A DNA stretch of 64,000 nt from Bradyrhizobium huanghuaihaiense. Lineage in GTDB: Bacteria; Pseudomonadota; Alphaproteobacteria; Rhizobiales; Xanthobacteraceae. Below are positions 62,004-64,000 of this stretch, piece by piece (position 1 is the first letter of the stretch; the number at the start of each line of letters is the position of its first letter). The stretch lies in NCBI RefSeq assembly GCF_007830635.1, contig NZ_VLLA01000022.1, positions 62,001 through 126,000 on the forward strand, written 5' to 3'. The translations under genes were made by a program, and so were the position numbers. The notes under the pieces were generated by a model. The model was given only the letters and a program-made list of their open reading frames with translations. It ran no database searches and was not told the origin of the DNA.

Positions 62004-62684
62004 ATGTCCAAGAAATCCCGAAAGAAATCGTCCAAAACGCCCTCCGGCAGTCCAACAGCTAAAAAGAAGGCCCCGAAAACCAAGGCAACGACTCAAACAA
62101 AGGCCGCGAAAACACAGCGGACACTGGCCAGCAAATCAACCGCAACGATAGCAAAGACAGCATCGCATGGGGCCACATCGAAACAGTTAAAATCCTCCAA
62201 ATCGGCCTCTGCGGCGAAGCCGGTCCTGGCCGAGGGGCAGAAGGCGCCCGCCTTCCGCCTGCCCCGCGATGGCGGCGGCGTGGCGACGCTGTCGGACTAT
62301 GCCGGCCGGAAGCTCGTCCTATTCTTCTATCCCCGCGCCGATACGCCCGGCTGCACCCGGGAGGCCATCGACTTCACCCGCCTTGCAGGCGCCTTCGCCG
62401 ACGCCGGGACTGCCGTGCTCGGCGTCTCCGCGGATTCGTTAAAGGCCCAGGAGAAGTTCCGCGACAAGCACAGCCTCGGCGTTCCCCTGATCTCGGACGA
62501 GAAGCACGAGATGCTGGAGGCGTATGGCGCGTGGGGCGAAAAGTCCATGTATGGCAAGAGCTTCCTCGGGATTCTTCGCACCACGGTGCTGGTCGGGAGC
62601 GACGGCAGGGTGGCCAAGGTCTGGCGCAACGTCCGGGTCGACGGCCATGCCGACCAGGTGCTGGAAGCGGCAACAAGTCTTTAA
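62004..62684 (+). CDS. Peroxiredoxin, PrxQ/BCP type, with basic N-terminal tail
   Basis: A 226-residue thiol peroxidase. Residues 1-75 are almost only Lys, Ser, Thr and Ala (MSKKSRKKSSKTPSGSPTAK), like a histone H1 tail; the thioredoxin-fold domain begins near AEGQKAPAFRLPRDGG. The peroxidatic Cys lies in ADTPGCTREAIDF, but the resolving Cys normally five residues later is Ile, so this is a 1-Cys type enzyme. It reduces organic hydroperoxides with thioredoxin or glutathione. The basic tail may place it on DNA. Confidence 0.9.
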   Translation: MSKKSRKKSSKTPSGSPTAKKKAPKTKATTQTKAAKTQRTLASKSTATIAKTASHGATSKQLKSSKSASAAKPVLAEGQKAPAFRLPRDGGGVATLSDYAGRKLVLFFYPRADTPGCTREAIDFTRLAGAFADAGTAVLGVSADSLKAQEKFRDKHSLGVPLISDEKHEMLEAYGAWGEKSMYGKSFLGILRTTVLVGSDGRVAKVWRNVRVDGHADQVLEAATSL

Positions 62685-62796
62685 CCAGCCCGTTAAGTTC
62701 TAAGGGTTCCGTTTCCGGAAAATTAACCATGACCGGCCCAGATTGCTGCGGCAATTAGGCCGCAAGGAACCCATCCGACCGGCGCCGGGAGTGCCG

Positions 62797-64000
62797 ATGT
62801 CGAAAAGTTCTGCCCAATATTCGCAGTACCCCCAGCATCATCCCCACGACCACGGACGAGCCCTCCGTCGGCGTCCTGTCGCTGTCGCAGCGGCCGCCGC
62901 GATTCCCCTTCCCGACGCCGACGACGCCTACACCATAGTCCATCACGGCAAGCAGGTTCGCCTCGGCCCGGTCGTGTTCTGGATCGTGGTCGGCACGATC
63001 GTTTTGCTCGGCCTGTGGTCGGCCGCGACCGCCACCTATTTCGCTTTTCGCGACGACGTCCTGACCCGGCTGATCGCCCGCCAGGCCGAGATGCAATACG
63101 CCTATGAGGACCGCATCGCCGAGCTGCGCGCCAAGGTCGACCGCACCACCAGCCGCCAGCTCCTCGACCAGGAGCAGTTCGACCAGAAGCTCGACCAGAT
63201 CATGAAGCGCCAGACGGCGCTGGAGTCCCGGGCGACGGCGCTGGGCGCCATGCCAGACGTGACCGGATCGATCCCGCGCACCGCGCCACAGCGCAGCGAT
63301 GCCAACCCGAGCGCAACGCAGGGCACGCCAAAACCGTCGCCGATCAGCGACACCGTGATCTTCGTGGCACCGCCGGATCGTGAAGCGCGCCTCGAATCGC
63401 GCGCGCCTGCCGTGCTGGCTCCGCCGACCAGCCAGTTCGCCAAGAACCAGGGTTTCGACAACGTCCTGGTCCGGCTCACCACCTCGCTCGACCAGGTCGA
63501 GCGCCGCCAGATGGCGGCGCTCAGCGCCGTCGAGGACGGCATGGATTCGCGCATGCGCCGGATGCGCGGCGTCGTCAGCGATCTCGGCCTGAACCTCGCC
63601 AGCCTCGAAGCCGCCGTGCCGCGCAGCGCGATGGGCGGCCCCTTCGTCCCGGTCAAGCTGACGGCCAATGCCGGACCGTTCGAGAAGCAGCTCAATCGCA
63701 TCAACACGACGCGCGCCGAGCTGGACCGGCTCAATCGCACGCTGGCGCTGGTGCCCTATCGCAAGCCCGTCATCGGCGAGGTCGAGTTCACCTCCGGTTT
63801 CGGCGTGCGCAGCGATCCCTTCCTGGGCCGACCCGCGATGCACACCGGCCTCGACTTCCGCGCCGCGACCGGCGATCCCGTCCGCGTCACCGCCTATGGC
63901 AAGGTGGTCTCCGCCGGCTGGTCCGGCGGCTACGGCCGCATGGTCGAGGTCGATCACGGCAACGGTCTTTCGACCCGCTACGGCCATCTCTCCGAGATCA
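62797..64000 (+). CDS. M23 family peptidase, truncated by window edge
   Basis: At least 401 residues run to the window end without a stop. It begins MSKSSAQYSQYPQHHPHDHG, has one TM helix (VVFWIVVGTIVLLGLWSAAT), a coiled-coil region to about residue 300 (YEDRIAELRAKVDRTTSRQL, RMRRMRGVVSDLGLNLASLE) and then the LytM/M23 domain: FTSGFGVRSDPFLGRPAMHT, GLDFRAATGDPVRVTAYGKV and HGNGLSTRYGHLSEI. The metal residues His of AMHTGLDF and of RYGHLS are visible. It cuts or senses peptidoglycan in the periplasm. The full end is outside the window. Confidence 0.9.
   Translation, partial: MSKSSAQYSQYPQHHPHDHGRALRRRPVAVAAAAAIPLPDADDAYTIVHHGKQVRLGPVVFWIVVGTIVLLGLWSAATATYFAFRDDVLTRLIARQAEMQYAYEDRIAELRAKVDRTTSRQLLDQEQFDQKLDQIMKRQTALESRATALGAMPDVTGSIPRTAPQRSDANPSATQGTPKPSPISDTVIFVAPPDREARLESRAPAVLAPPTSQFAKNQGFDNVLVRLTTSLDQVERRQMAALSAVEDGMDSRMRRMRGVVSDLGLNLASLEAAVPRSAMGGPFVPVKLTANAGPFEKQLNRINTTRAELDRLNRTLALVPYRKPVIGEVEFTSGFGVRSDPFLGRPAMHTGLDFRAATGDPVRVTAYGKVVSAGWSGGYGRMVEVDHGNGLSTRYGHLSEI

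Noticed and set aside
62755..63987. 410-codon minus-strand frame
   Set aside because: Antisense to the M23 peptidase gene, whose frame has clear domain motifs.

Overview
The window looks like the chromosome of an alphaproteobacterium of the Bradyrhizobium type. The evidence is high GC, very dense coding with GC-rich third positions (which create many long antisense open frames), a suf operon in the rhizobial order, Omp25/RopB-like small porins, a homoserine dehydrogenase-glpX block and several families of palindromic intergenic repeats. The genus is an inference from gene content and style; I could not run any search. I see no rRNA, tRNA, CRISPR array, phage or insertion sequence.

Layout. 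1-7.2 kb: a minus-strand catabolic operon (crotonase-fold enzyme, family III CoA-transferase, three-part tricarboxylate-type transporter, PdxA-family dehydrogenase) with a divergent GntR/FCD regulator and palindromic operator candidates. 7.4-10.7 kb: an exported metallo-beta-lactamase-fold protein, then NAD(P)-binding, cupin and alpha/beta-hydrolase genes. 10.7-16 kb: an RND efflux pump (inner-membrane pump and adaptor, no outer-membrane channel) with a divergent TetR regulator and two 18-bp operators. 15.9-17 kb: a decaying patch with a broken TSUP permease and a frameshifted NTF2-like gene. 17-22 kb: haloacid dehalogenase, glpX, hom, a DapL/AlaC-like aminotransferase and a small lipoprotein. 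22.3-28.3 kb: PHA synthase, MAPEG protein, argC coupled to a PaiB-like gene, a second exported MBL protein and DedA. 28.5-35.3 kb: parE, two small outer-membrane barrels, two SDR-region genes and an FAD monooxygenase. 35.4-41.5 kb: secreted caspase-fold protein, AraC regulator, DEAD-box helicase and diguanylate cyclase. 41.6-49.2 kb: TfoX-like protein and the complete suf operon with two cysteine desulfurases. 49.5-64 kb: hydrolase, SMR exporter plus GST, anmK, tyrS, MFS, DoxX, chemoreceptor, AsmA/YhdP-type giant protein, PrxQ-like peroxiredoxin and an M23 peptidase cut by the window edge.

How the parts work together. The first operon forms an uptake-plus-CoA-activation route for an unidentified organic acid. 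The suf operon builds Fe-S clusters and carries an Irr-box-like site ahead of sufB. The GST/SMR pair and the RND pump are separate detoxification modules, each with clear symmetric operators. Most other genes are housekeeping (amino-acid, cell-wall, topology and translation functions).

The most interesting unexplained signals are three ATGCA-N2-TGCAT palindromes threaded through the GST/SMR promoter, an SMR exporter with Asp in place of the essential Glu, a crotonase without the usual catalytic Glu, histone-H1-like tails on two unrelated proteins, and five families of terminal-inverted-repeat elements, one of which supplies a gene's stop codon.
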